A stretch of 64,000 nt of DNA, taken from the NCBI GenBank assembly GCA_011033025.1, contig WFMF01000064.1, positions 608,056 to 672,055 of the forward strand, written 5' to 3'. Shown piece by piece: positions 10,947 to 22,303 of the stretch. The stretch's first letter is position 1. Every line of letters starts with the position of its first letter. Below the pieces are notes generated by a model. It saw only the letters and a list, made by a program, of their open reading frames with translations, did not search any database and had not been told where the DNA came from. The position numbers were made by a program, and so were the translations under genes. The stretch is from Beroe forskalii. Its lineage: Eukaryota > Ctenophora > Nuda > Beroida > Beroidae.

Positions 10947-11885
10947 AGAAGCCAAATAATAAAAGTTACTTCGGAACAAAATAAACTGGCCTTTATTAAT
11001 TTAATCGGTCCCATTTTATTAGCCTTTTTACCGGTCCTTTGGACAAAAATCTCCAAGTCGTTTTTGTCTAAATAAGGGCCAATAAAGTATACATTTTTTA
11101 CTTATAAGGGAGCCCTTCCAAGTTCCAAAAGCAAGGTTCTTATGTCCATCGACTGTCGACGGTCGACAATTCAACGTGCAACCTAAATTTTCAATGTTAA
11201 CTAGTGTGATCAGACATGATATGCCAAAAATTGAAAGTTGAATAATATGTGCTCTTGAGAGACGTGATCGGTGGTTCCTGAAATTTGAGATCGGCGAGTT
11301 GTTGACTGTGTTCTGTCACTGGGCAGAAAGTATACACCAATAAATTGCATCAGTCTCATGGTTCAACTAGAACTGATATTTGACATTCGTAGCTGAATTT
11401 CATAGGAATTCTCGGATCACGGCGAACTACTAAAATGTTTGCTCTTGATTGGTTCAGAGTCTTGACTCGCGTGATATGGAACTCCGAAGTTTGATTGGTT
11501 AATAACACGTGATACTGCACTCTGATTGGTTTAACAGTGCAGTGGCCCATTGGCTGAGTTGTCGATGTTTTAGAATCGCTGTAGCCTTAACCAAACTATG
11601 TTGGGATTCGAAAGGAACTGTGTCGTGAAAACCCAAATTTTTTTCTCACTCCATGGAATGAATAAAATTTAAAGCACTCGAGAGAAGTTTCGAGCAAAGG
11701 ATACTGCGGGTATGAACTTCCCAGGAAAGTCAACGGAGGTTTTTTGAGCTCTAAGTTAAATTATTTTTATAAATTTTTAACGGTTTTTAATTTGAAATGA
11801 ATTGAACATCGCCTTACAATTAATTCATTTTTCATCTCGGATATGGAAAAGTGGAAAAACGTGAAATATCCTTGGTATTTGTTAT
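10947..11885. other. Unassigned sequence
   Basis: No supported coding sequence. The minus-strand ORF at 11356-11550 lacks protein-like composition and splice support. Confidence 0.35.
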
Positions 11886-11888
11886 TTA

Positions 11889-12412
11889 ACTTCTATGCAA
11901 CTTCTAAGGAGGTTTACTCAGTGCTCCTTTATACCCATTATGCACGCTAAAACAGTTACACTTTTTAAAAAGTGCAACTGCAGTGCCAAAAAAGTGGAAC
12001 TACAGTTGATAATAAAACCATTTTGGCATACTCTAATGTTTTTCAAAACGTGACCTTACTTTAGGAGGGAGAGGTGTTAAAAATGAACACTGGGGTGACA
12101 GACCGCAGATTTCACACTGAAGGATACAGTAGCTGCACTTTTTACAATAGCTCAAATACTAGACAAGCCAATAACACTACATAATATTCTCATATTCGTG
12201 CTTGAATTATACATAATTACGTAATATATACCTACATGTATTGTCGTTGCATAATTCGGTTTTGAAACTCGCAAAAATGCAAACCTTCCATTAAAACCTC
12301 GGCCTTCGGCCTCGGTCTTAATGTGTTATTATGCCTTCGCGCTTCGCGCTCGGTGCATAATATCGCGGTTTGCAATTTTTGCTAGTTACAAAACCTCTCA
12401 ATGTTTAACCCG
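11889..12412. repeat. Dispersed repeat family E, copy 1
   Basis: Starts ATGCAACTTCTAAGGAGG and ends near AATTTTTGCTAGTTACAAAA. It contains TTTTTAAAAAGTGCAACT and a hairpin-forming CTCGGCCTTCGGCCTCGG. Other copies lie at 43445-43835 (same orientation), 44345-44960 and 44960-46866 (reverse). No coding frame is kept open between copies, so it is non-coding or long dead. Confidence 0.85.
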
Positions 12413-12598
12413 ACTGAAAATGTGGATTATCAAGCTATGCCCAATCCCATACAGTGCGGGATGCATTTTGAAATTTGATGAGTGACTTGGAAATTTAGTG
12501 CTGAATACATCCATTTTTGGTAGATAAAAAGACAAGTATTGAAATAAAATTGGAACAAGTCAACTTATTCCAGTTTTTAAATACTCTCAATCTCATAA

Positions 12599-15500
12599 TA
12601 CATCGGGGCGGGGCCAAGTCCAATTTTGTCCAATCATGTCCAAGGTTAACCTGATTTTTAGGAATTGGACAAAAAATCGTTGGACAAAATTGGACAAAAT
12701 TAGACAAAATTGGACATATTCACTTTAAAAAATTGCAGAAACTAAATTTCACTCACTTGTGGTGATTTGAATTCCACAAAGTCCACAAATGAAATTTTAC
12801 TCTAGCTCTATATCACAATAAAGGGTGGTCTTGTCAGATTTTAGGGATAAAACGTAAAGCGGAAACGTACGTATTTGGGCACACTGGAAGAACGCCAACT
12901 GGCGAAAACTAGAATAATGGAAAGATGGAAGTGGAAATGATTGCTACATTAAATTGCAGTATGGCGAGTTATGTATCAATGACACCATTCTGGCGTATCG
13001 CTAACACCAAGTAAGACGTATCACTGACACCAGTCTGACGTACCAATGGCTTCAGTCTGTCTGCCGTATCGCTGACATCAGTCTCTCAGTATGACGTTAG
13101 ATGAATTACAGACACCAGTCTGACGTTACATGGAGCACAGACACCAGTATGATTTTTAGACGTAGCACTGAAACCAGCCTGACGTTAGATGCATCAATGA
13201 CACTAGTGTGACGTTAGACACATCACTGACACCTGTCTGACGTATCACTATCATTGACACCCGTCCTACATAGGATATTGCACCAAAAAACCGTCCTACA
13301 TAGGATATTGCACCAAAAAACCGTCCCACATATCACTGACTTCAGGCTGACGTATTATTGAAACCAATCTGGAGTATCACTGACACCAGTCTGATGTACC
13401 TTGACACCAGTCGACGGATTGCTGACACCAGTCTGACGTATCGCTGACACCAGTCTGATTTATCACTGACACCAGTCTAACAGATCATTGACACCAGTCG
13501 ACATACCACTGATTCCAGTCTGACGTATCATCAACACCAGTCTGACGCCAGTCTGAAATGTCATCAACAACGGTCTGATGTATCGCTGACACCAGTCCGG
13601 AGTATCACTGACACCAGTCCGGAATATCACTGACACCAGTCTGGCACATCACTGACACCTGTCTGATTTATCACTAGCAGCAGTCTAACAGATCATTGAC
13701 ACCAGTCTGACATACTGCTGATTCCAGTCAGACGTATCATCGACACCAGTCTGAAGTAAGACGTATCGCTGACACCAGTCATATGTTAGACGTATCACTA
13801 CCACCAATTGACGTATCACTGACGCGAGTCTGACATATATCATCGACACCGGTCTGATTTATTGCTGACACCAGTCCGGAGTATCATTGACACCAGTCTG
13901 ATGTACCACTGACCCCAGTCTGACGGATTGCTGACACCAATTTGACGTATCACTGACATCAGTCTGACATGTCATCAAAAACGGTCTGATGTATCGCTGA
14001 CACCAGTCCGGAATATCATTGACACCAGTCCGGAATATCACTAACACCAGTCTGGCGTATCACTGACACCAGTCTAATTTATCACTAGCAGCAGTCTAAC
14101 GCATCATTGACGCCAGTCTGACATACCACTGATTCCAGACAGACGTATCACCGACACAAGTCTAAGTAAGGCGTATCACTGACACAAGTCTTAAGTAAGA
14201 CGTATTGCTGACACCAGTCTGATGTTAGACGTGTCACTGCCACCAATTTTAAGTTAGACGTATCAATGATACCAGTCCGAAGTTAGACGTATCATCGACA
14301 CCAGTCTGAAGTTAGACGTATCGCTGACACCAGTCAGATGTTAGACGTATCACCGACACCAATTGACGTATCACTGACGCGCGTCTGACATATATCATCG
14401 ACACCGGTCTGATTTATTGCTGACACCAGTCCGGAGTATCACTGACACCAGTCTGATGTACCACTGACCCCAGTCTGACGGATTGCTGACACCAATTTGG
14501 CGTATCACTGACACCAGTCTGACATGTCATCAAAAACGGTCTGATGTATCGCTGACACCAGTCGGAATATCATTGACACCAGTCCGGAATTACACTAACA
14601 CCAGTCTGGCGTATCACTGACACCAGTCTAATTTATCACTAGCAGCAGTCTAACGCATCATTGACGCCAGTCTGACATACCACTGATTCCAGACAGACGT
14701 ATCACCGACACAAGTCTAAGTAAGGCGTATCACTGACACAAGTCTTAAGTAAGACGTATTGCTGACACCAGTCTGATGTTAGATGTGTCACTGCCACCAA
14801 TTTGAAGTTAGACGTATCAATGATACCAGTCTGAAGTTAGACGTATCACCGACACTAGTCTGATGTGTCGCCAAGACCTGTCTGTTTACATTAGACATCA
14901 CCGACACCATTCTGACGTTAGACGTATCACTGATTAGGAAACTGCTGGTAACTGGTTAACCAAACCGTAACTGAACTACTGGTTGACCGGACTTTTTTGC
15001 CAACTGTAAACGAAGCCGTAACCGTAACCGAATGTTAAGCCGAAACAAGCGGGACAAACTGAAACCACCCGAACCAACCCAAAATCTTCCCAAATGTATC
15101 GAAATGATCCGAAATGAGCCGAAACAAGTGAATCAACCCGAGTCAACCCCAACCTTAACCATAACCCGGGTTGATTCAGGTTAATTGGGTTGATTCGCTC
15201 TCAGTTTCGGATTTTTTCGTTTTTGTTTCGGGTTTATTTATGCTTGTTTGGGCTTGTTTCGGTTCGTTTCGGCTTGTTCGGGGAGGTTTTGGATTGGTTC
15301 GGGGTGGTTTCGGGTTGTTCCGCTTGTTTCAGCTTGATTTGTCTAGTTTCTACTTGTAGTATCGACGATGATTGTGTAGAGGTCCTAGAGAGGTCATGGT
15401 CCTCTGTGATGGAAAGAAAGAGAATTGGTTCAGAATGCCGTGGCAATCACTTATAATACAGCCCACCCAATGGAGTAATGAGCTCTGTACTAACAAACAT

Positions 15501-15893
15501 TAACCAAGAAATCACGGAATTAAGCAATCTTTTGTTTCCTCTTTCATTTTTATTTCCATTTCCACTTTTTCCTGTCAATGTTCTTCCACTATTTAGGCTA
15601 TATCATGAGGAGTTAATTTCCGAAGGAAAATAGGCTACAGTAAGATACCATGGCTATATAGTCATATATGATATTGATGACTTATTAGAGGGATTGTTGG
15701 ATTGTATATTTAACTTGGAATCATAATTGATGAACTCATCCAAAGCTGTACAGCCTAAAAGTTAGAAGCACAAAATGTCCAATTTTGTCCAATTTTGTCC
15801 AAGGTTAACCTCATTTTTGAGAATTGGACAAAAAACCATTGGACAAAATTGGACATAATTGGACAAAATTGGACTTGGCCCCGCCCCTACATC
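12599..15893. mobile_element. Family L DNA transposon, copy 1 (non-autonomous)
   Basis: The element runs 12605-15887. Inverted ends GGGGCGGGGCCAAGTCCAAT are flanked by the 6-bp direct repeat TACATC (12599-12604 and 15888-15893). Iterated TTGGACAAAA/TTTTGTCCAA words lie subterminally at both ends. Inside are a 22-bp minisatellite (12960-14935), a GAAACAAGC/GCTTGTTTC-rich imperfect inverted repeat (about 15000-15350) and an A+T-rich segment. No transposase ORF is present. Reverse-oriented copies lie at 22665-32790 (interrupted) and 32876-36165. It ends only 49 bp from the stop codon of the gene at 15936-17264. Confidence 0.92.
12960..14935. repeat. 22-bp minisatellite with higher-order repeat
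   Basis: Monomer core GACACCAGTCTGACGTATCA with about two further bases, degenerate at both edges and best ordered in the centre. A higher-order repeat is visible: the variant ACGTATCACTGACGCG at 13811 recurs at 14366, with matching neighbours, giving a superunit of about 555 bp (roughly 25 monomers). An unrelated 30-bp unit containing TCCTACATAGGATATTGCAC is duplicated at about 13260-13325. Confidence 0.93.
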
Positions 15894-15935
15894 TCTCAAT
15901 AAAAATCACGCGAAAATTCATAATTCAGTCAAATT

Positions 15936-17264
15936 TCACACCATCAGTTGAATTCTCTGGAAATTATCAAGGTTTTCCCTTTGACCAGTCATGGAATCAG
16001 CCGTATTACCTCCTGTCATAGCATTATTGAGGTTGGTGTTGTGAACGATCTGTTGGTTGACTGAAGACAACTGTAGCATCGAAATGCTGCATTTACTCGA
16101 CTGCTCCGTTTCCAAATGAAGTTCTGAGTTCCTGATGAGTCCCGCTATAAAATCGCTGATAACTGGAATTATTTCCTCCTGCCGGTCACTCTGCACGGTA
16201 CTGAGATCCATGTTGCTCTTCTGTGTGAGTTCGTTCAAGTTGCGTGATAGTTCCGCAATGCGTGGCTGGCAACGCGTGAGATTTTCATACTCCCGTGCTG
16301 ATAGGTCACTGTCATATGTGCTTTGCAGGGATTGAGTCCGCAGGACCATGTTCTCGGTTATTGATTCTTCGTCAGTGAAATTGATTAGCTCGAATGAATC
16401 GGATTGACTCAGACTGGATCGTAGGATCGAGGTATGATCTGATCCACCACTGAAAATTTTTTTGTGAAATAAATGGTCAAAATGATTGAAAACCCCATGA
16501 TAAACACAATTTTAAAGTTGACTGTTCTAATTTCAAAACTGGCAATAATCGCTCACAAAATCCCAATCACTCACTTTAGACAATTCACGAGGTATTTTGT
16601 GGACCCTTTTACTGGTGGGTAGAATCTCCGCTGTTCCCTTAATCGTACCCTGAAAATATAGGAGTGATTTAAATAATTAAGTTTCCTTTTTTGAGGCCTT
16701 ATTTTACTTTTAGTTCCTGTTAGTTTTCATTTATATACGAATTTAATTTATGACTTGTCAATTGGTGTTTTAATTTAGGATTCACTTTCAGCAGGTCTAA
16801 TTCAAACCGACATCTGTTGGTTGTTTTTAAGACTCGGGCATATATCAGCACTTACATTTCAGGCTGATCGTATTTGAAGTACGATGAGTACCGTCTGATT
16901 ATCCCTTCCGACTCTTCGTCCTCTTCCAAACTCTGCGGAAGAAGCAAAATGTCGTCCGGCGTGACATCCATCAAATCTTGATCTCCGTCACTATTGTCAC
17001 CGCATCTAGACCCTGAAGCCTGACTTTCATTATTTGTTACGTGTAAGTAGAAAAACAAACTTTGAACATCGGATTGAGGGTACAAGGATGGTAAATGAAA
17101 ATTTTTAATTCCTGGCCCTTCCGTATTCTTTATTTCAACGCACCAATAAGTGAGATGCTCTCTGTGGATATACTGTCAAACAGCGTTTGATGACTGGGCT
17201 TCGATATTGTTCTTTCAATCCGGTCGTATCCCATTTGCATTTGTGCACTGCAACCGCAACCCAT
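15936..17264 (-). CDS. Predicted N-myristoylated coiled-coil protein, 4 exons
   Basis: Coding exons on the minus strand are 17264-17144, 17012-16856, 16649-16575 and 16449-15936 (stop included), giving 288 residues. All introns are GT-AG (131, 206 and 125 bp) with good donors (GTGCGT, GTAAGT, GTGAGT) and TTTCAG-type acceptors. The frame is kept across all three junctions, which chance ORFs would not do. The protein starts MGCGCS: Gly2 with Ser6 fits N-myristoylation, and Cys3/Cys5 fit palmitoylation, so a membrane-surface location is inferred. Residues about 41-85 are acidic and include MDVTPDDILLLPQSLEEDEE. The next exon is basic (VRLREQRRFYPPVKG). Residues about 155-240 look like coiled coil (LTRCQPRIAELSRNLNEL). 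A myristoylated start, a DDI-plus-hydrophobic motif and a VRL..F.P..KG segment in that order recall the lysosomal BORC subunit BORCS5/myrlysin, but this rests on memory of short motifs. I treat the family as unproven and the exon structure as solid. Confidence 0.72.
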
Positions 17265-18253
17265 GACTCAGCAGGGAAAATTGTCAGTCTCCTCAAAAAA
17301 ACCCTTAGGGAGTCAAATCACTGCATCAGGCTCTGGGAGATGACAGGCTATTACTTTAGAGCCTGTCAAGTGTCAACTCCTGGGACTGAACTTTTTTGAA
17401 AATGAAAAAAAACGTGATCGAATTAATTTTTGAACCTCAATACATATTCAAACTAATTTCTGCAGGGCATCGCATCGAAATGCTTGAAATATCAATATTA
17501 CGTAAGAAACTTCAACATAAGGGGAAATGATTGAGAGATTGTGAAACATTTGCGCGCGTTACTTTGCAAAGTTATTTGTTACGCCACGATTGTCACAATC
17601 TTTATTGCGCGCGGCGTCAATTCAATTTTGACTCAACTCGGAATTTTACTTTTATTGATTTGGAATTCATGAGATGATGCAGGTTCATGCGGCTCGGTGT
17701 TGTGTTACAGTCGTGTTGCTGAATTTTAATTACTGTTTTGTCTGACCCGGTGACGCAAGCCACGCGCGTCGCTCGGAAGGGTCTGATCGTCTATCAACGA
17801 TAGTCAATTACTGCTGTACTAGGAAATCAGTTGGCAGGCGTTACCTGACCCCCTCGGCCCTCGCACGCGCCACGACGCGACTCAAATTTAAAATTTTAAA
17901 TAATGGGTCTGACGACGTCAGAAAAGAAATCATATCAAATTTCACCCGTCCATCTGACTGAATGGCGCAAGGTGAAGTCCAAATGTGGGACGTTGCGCCG
18001 CGCGCGTGGGTAAAATATTGGTGTTTACAAATTTTGTAGGTTCGGTTGTAATTTGGGAAACTTTCTCCAGTCATTGTCGTACGATGTAGGACCCGCTGAC
18101 GCCAGCCGCGAAGCGGCTAGCGTCGTCCGCGTCGATGAGAATCAGCGCCGCGCGCGGCGCTGATTCTCAAGAGGGTCTGTCAACGTCATGGTCAGACAAT
18201 CCAGTCATTACTCTAGTTAACATATGATCATTTTGAACTGTCATGGTGGGCTA
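17265..18253. other. CpG-rich region between divergent genes
   Basis: This separates the 5' end of the minus-strand gene from the plus-strand gene at 19128. From about 17560 to 18180 it is unusually CpG-rich (GCGCGC, CGACGCG, GCCGCG words) and holds several short palindromes, including ACGTCA boxes and AGCCGCGAAGCGGCT near 18105. It could hold promoters for the flanking genes, but no core promoter is identifiable. The minus ORF at 17841-18074 is not protein-like. Confidence 0.4.
18137..18168. repeat. Perfect 32-bp CpG palindrome
   Basis: The arm GAGAATCAGCGCCGCG is followed immediately by its exact complement, with no loop. It would extrude as a cruciform or fold tightly as RNA. Confidence 0.9.
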
Positions 18254-18476
18254 GTCTCCCATGTAAACGGGAGCCTTCATTATTTATGACAATGACGTCA
18301 CTCAGAAAAATAAAATTAAGCGCATCTAGCGCTTTAAGCATTGAGGTTCGGGTTAGGGCCAGGATTTGTTAGGTTAAGGGTTAAGATTAAGGTTAGAGTT
18401 TTGGTTAGGGCACTGGTTAGGTTTAGGATTGACGTTTAGTTCTGTGACGTCACTCAGAGCCGTTTACATGGGAGAC
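18254..18476. mobile_element. Short inverted-repeat element with TTAGGG-like core
   Basis: Perfect 17-bp inverted ends (GTCTCCCATGTAAACGG at 18254-18270 and its complement at 18460-18476) enclose TGACGTCACTCAGA as a direct pair and a degenerate GGTTAGGG-type tract at about 18345-18425. The length of 223 bp suits a MITE. A clean target-site duplication is not visible. Confidence 0.75.
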
Positions 18477-19127
18477 ATACCAAAAATATGGGGATTTTTC
18501 CGAAAAATCCCCAACAACCTTTTTAAATACACCTCCCAAAGTGGCCCTGCGCACATTTGCCTGCTCACCTGCTGCTGCTGTGAAATAATATCAATAGCAA
18601 TTAGCAATTTAAAAGTTAGAAACTACACCAATCTGCAATTGAGCAATTCACCAAAACAATATTTTGTGATGAAGGTTAGATTTTTTGTCAGGCGTTGCCT
18701 GACCCCAGTGACCCCCTCGCGTGTCAGACAAAGATTCTTAGGAGCCATTCTTGGTAGCCTTTTGAATTTGTCTGAATCCTAATTCACAGATAAATCCATA
18801 ACCATCTTAAAAGAGTTATAATGGTGTTATTTGTGCAGAAGGAAAACTTTAAGGCCATAAATATCTTTGATCTTCCCAGTTTTTGAAGTTCCAACTTGTA
18901 AAATAATTAATGTGTTGTGTTGATATAAGATTGAAGGTCATTTTTTAATTATAATTCCTATTTTAATCTTTATTGCACAAGAATATTTATTTCTATAGCA
19001 ATCAGCATCAAAACCCTGCTCTTCATTTGAGAATAGATATGAAAGGAAAGTTTTACATTTGCAATTTTAAACTGTATGAAAAAAGATAGCTCACATATCT
19101 GGACTCATGTGAAATTGGAGTGCATTC
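18477..19127. other. Unassigned sequence upstream of 19128 gene
   Basis: Mostly A+T-rich. It holds a GGGGATTTTT/AAAAATCCCC hairpin near 18490 and a CAGGCGTTGCCTG palindrome near 18690, related to CAGGCGTTACCTG near 17836. No exon is supported, though the promoter or 5' exon of the following gene may lie here. Confidence 0.35.
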
Positions 19128-19667
19128 ATGCAAGATGAGGTTGGAGCTAGATCATCCCAGGAGCTACAATCAGTTGTAAAACGCTCACTGCATGCTAGGA
19201 AATGGGCTACCATTGCTCAGAGGAGTACTCTGTCTAACACATCTGGTGGTTTATCAGTAGGTGAAGCAGATTCTTTATCTGCTGAGAATTGGAGAATATC
19301 ACCACTTCCAGAGGAAAATGACATACAGGTCTTTATTATTGGACTATATTCATTATCCTTGTGTGAAGTTAGTTATGAAGTTATAATGATCCAAGTCACA
19401 GAAAACTTTATCCTTTAAAGCCTTAATTTTCTTCAAAATATTTTATATCGAACTCAGGAACCAAAGAAAAATGATGTTGTTCTAGACAGTACTGATGCCA
19501 GTGACTATGAACTATCATCAAGATCCAAGCGAAAGCTGAGTAGGGCACCAGGAGCTTTGGAGGAAGGTACTAAAGCTGCCACTGAAATTATCACAAGCCT
19601 GACTGGGCTTGAATTCCATCAAGATGAGGATAACTTCGTTTATAGCAGTGGCTCAAATCAGGACAAG
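19128..19667 (+). CDS. Two exons of an unrecognised gene (partial)
   Basis: Exon 19128-19328 (67 codons from ATG) ends at CAG|GT. The next exon, 19458-19667 (70 codons), follows AACTCAG and ends at AAG|GTAATT. Both are phase 0 and the frame stays open across the junction, with a 129-bp intron. The reading is hydrophilic and protein-like: a basic N-terminal part (VVKRSLHARKWATIAQRST), an acidic Ser-rich middle, then SSRSKRKLSRAPGALEEGTK and ATEIITSLTGLEFHQDEDNF. No domain, membrane segment or signal peptide is seen, and I do not recognise the family. An in-frame stop at 19110 supports, but does not prove, the ATG at 19128 as the start. No stop is reached, so the gene continues downstream. The next exon was not found before the mobile-element block at 20.58 kb. 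Confidence 0.6.
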
Positions 19668-20579
19668 GTAATTCAGGGCAATGAGAATATTTTGTTGAAA
19701 AATTCTGTCATAACTATTCAAATAGTCAAATTAATAAATATTTTGGGGTGGTGCCTGAAAATTTTCAAAATCCTTGTATTAATTGGATTATTGTGAGTAA
19801 CTGCAATATGGGGTGGGTGGTATCTCTGAAATTTGGCTAAATGCACTTTCTCACCATATATGTCTGTGCACTTACTCACTGATATCCCCCGGTCTACAGT
19901 AACAATCTGAACGTTAGGCCACCCCGAGCTGTCTCGGGTCCTCCAATATATAAGTATATACCCATAAACCCAATCATTGCACTCCACTAAACTAACATTT
20001 GACAGATACTTATTAAGCTGCTAAGATACCGCTAAATGAGATGATAAAGTGAGACATCTTGACGCGACATAACCCATTAGAAACTAAATTAACCAATGGT
20101 ATACTTCCAATGGTATACTTCCGTATAGTGTATCTATATTAATAATTTCAGAGTGTTCGTGCATCTGTCTGTCTGTCTGTGTAAAATGACTATTTAAGAA
20201 GTGCATTTGATAGTTTTGATCGTTTTTTTCGGGAAAATCTTCACCCAATTAAGGGGCTTATTACTATTTAAGGAAAATTTGAATTGGACCATCCGTTGAT
20301 TAGTTATTTGCATAATAAATATCATGCGTTTACTAATGCTAATATATGCTATGGAAAGGCAATACTATATAGGTGATCTCAAATTACAAAGTATGTTGTG
20401 CGGTGAATTTCCGCGAATATCTGTAATCCTCGGTAAGCGGTAATGGTGATTCAATTACTTAACAAATTCCAAGATGAGGTCATGAAGCAAGTAGCTGTTG
20501 GCTGCTAGATACAAGATGAACCAAAGGTATCAGGTTGATTGTTTCCGCGAATCTTCGCGGGCAAACGCTAGTAGACTAA
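19668..20579. other. Intron or intergenic sequence
   Basis: No exon supported. Contains a short TCTG tandem (about 20163-20180) and a duplicated ATGGTATACTTCC word near 20095-20120. Confidence 0.35.
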
Positions 20580-22303
20580 TAACACCCTTGTTCCATATGC
20601 ATATTTTTAGTCGAATTTTTACTCGAATATCCGCGAGAGGAAATTCGAGTAAAAATTCGAGTCGAATTTCTGGGATATTCGGGCAAATATCCGCGCAAAA
20701 TATCTGTCAACGTTTTGGCAGATTGCTGTACTGAATATTTGCGGTAATTGATACCTTGATTGATCAGCACCAATGCTATAGTGGATATTTGGGTAAATAT
20801 TTGCTTTTGGTTTCATATTTATTTTCTGAGATTTTCTGCGCTTAATGAGATAATTAATATCCTACAAAAACCTATTACACGGTGTGTTCGGGTACATGTC
20901 CCTACAATTTTTTGAATTAAAAACACACGGACTTGCGTCGTTCAAAAAGGGGATATTGGATAAATTTCTGCTTCTTTTTCAAAATTATATAAATGACAAT
21001 TGTCTCCATACCAATACTAATATACCCCCTCAAAATTTTCGAGACAAAACAATTTAAAAATTTAAAAAAGATACGACTGGGAAAAGTTGGTATCCCTTTA
21101 AAAAAAACTATCATTTTCTTAAAAATTCTTGTAAATAATTAATCAAATCATGAGATTATTGGGGGGTCTCTCATGAAAACTGGCAACAATAAAGAAAAGA
21201 AAGTATATAGGGGGGCCCCGATAGTACAGAGGGGCCCCAGATTGTAGACCCCAAATTGGTACGGGGAGCCTGCTGGGGATGGGGAGCCCAAGTTGGGGTG
21301 GGGGGTTTGAGAAGTACGGGGAGACCAGATATACGGGGGAGACTAGATAAGGGGGGACTAGAATACCAGATAGCACGGGGAGAAGATAGTATGGGGAGAC
21401 CAGAGAGTATGGGAAACCAGATAGTATGGGGAGACAGAAAGGGGCATGGGGAGCCCTGAGAAGTAATGGGGAGCCCAGATAGTGGGGGGAGACCAGATAG
21501 TACGGGGACCTTGGTGATAGTATGGGGGAGACCAGATAGTACGGGGGAGCCCAGATAGTATGAGGGAGCCTAGATAGTACGCGGGAGCCCAAGTTAGTAC
21601 GGGGGAGCCCAAGTTAGTACGGGGAAGCCCAGCTAGTATGGGGAAACCCTGATACTCTGATAGTACGGAGGAGCCCAATTTGCACTGGGAGCCCAAGTTA
21701 GTCTGGGGAGCCCAAGTTGGTCTGGGGGAGCCCAAGTTGTTGGGGGAGACCAGATAACATGGGGCCTAAATAGTACGGGGGAAACCAGATAGTATGGGGA
21801 ACCCAGATAGTGCAATGGGGGAGACCAGATAGTACGGGTGTTTAAGTTTATGGCATCGTTCATTACATCGGCCAATTCATTAACAAAACAGTCTAATTGA
21901 GTGACAATTGAGCTAAGGGATATCTGATTAGATTAAAATTATAGCTATAAATGCTATCAAAACACGTTGGTATCAATTTGTAACTGATATTTCCAGTTTC
22001 GGATCAGAAGTTGAACGCCATCAACCATATTGCGTGTATGATGCAAGTGTGTACATATAAGTCATTATACTATTACTCTATTACTCTATTACAATACACT
22101 GAGGTGATTATGATGTGCTCGCCCATCGATATCATTCTGCAGCCGTGTCGTCTTTCCAAATTGAATTACGATTCACCCTGCGTGCCAAAAGTTCGACTGG
22201 AAAATATGCATATGGAGCCCAGAGCGTCTCTGGGATTTTTTCAAGGTCAAATATTCGACTCGAATATTCTAGTCGAATATATCAATATTGAACAAGGGTG
22301 TTA
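20580..22303. mobile_element. Family H DNA transposon, copy 1
   Basis: Left end CACCCTTGTTCCATATGCAT starts at 20583; right end ACAAGGGTG finishes at 22300. Flanking trinucleotides are TAA and TTA, which do not match exactly here but do in copies 2 and 3. Subterminal ATTCGAGT/ACTCGAAT words repeat at both ends. Its interior differs from the other H copies: an 18-19-bp G-rich array lies at 21230-21840. No transposase is visible. A 3-bp TWA target is what PIF/Harbinger elements use, so that superfamily is inferred. Confidence 0.85.
21230..21840. repeat. G-rich 18-19-bp minisatellite
   Basis: Degenerate units of the type GGGGAGCCCAGATAGTAC, some with GACCAGATAG or CCCAAGTT variants. G is strongly favoured on the plus strand. 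It creates overlapping Pro/Tyr/Leu/Ser-rich minus-strand ORFs (21143-21875) that I do not regard as genes. Confidence 0.9.

Noticed and set aside
12960-14935. Array resembling CRISPR repeats
   Set aside because: Units are directly contiguous with no unique spacers and no cas genes, inside a eukaryotic transposon.
17841-18074. 77-residue minus-strand ORF upstream of the lipidated-protein gene
   Set aside because: Lies in the CpG-rich palindromic region, with no splice partners or recognisable motif.
18345-18425. Telomere or subtelomere
   Set aside because: The TTAGGG-like words are degenerate and confined within a 223-bp inverted-repeat unit.
21143-21875. Overlapping Pro/Tyr/Ser-rich minus-strand ORFs
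   Set aside because: By-products of the 18-19-bp G-rich array; several frames are open at once.
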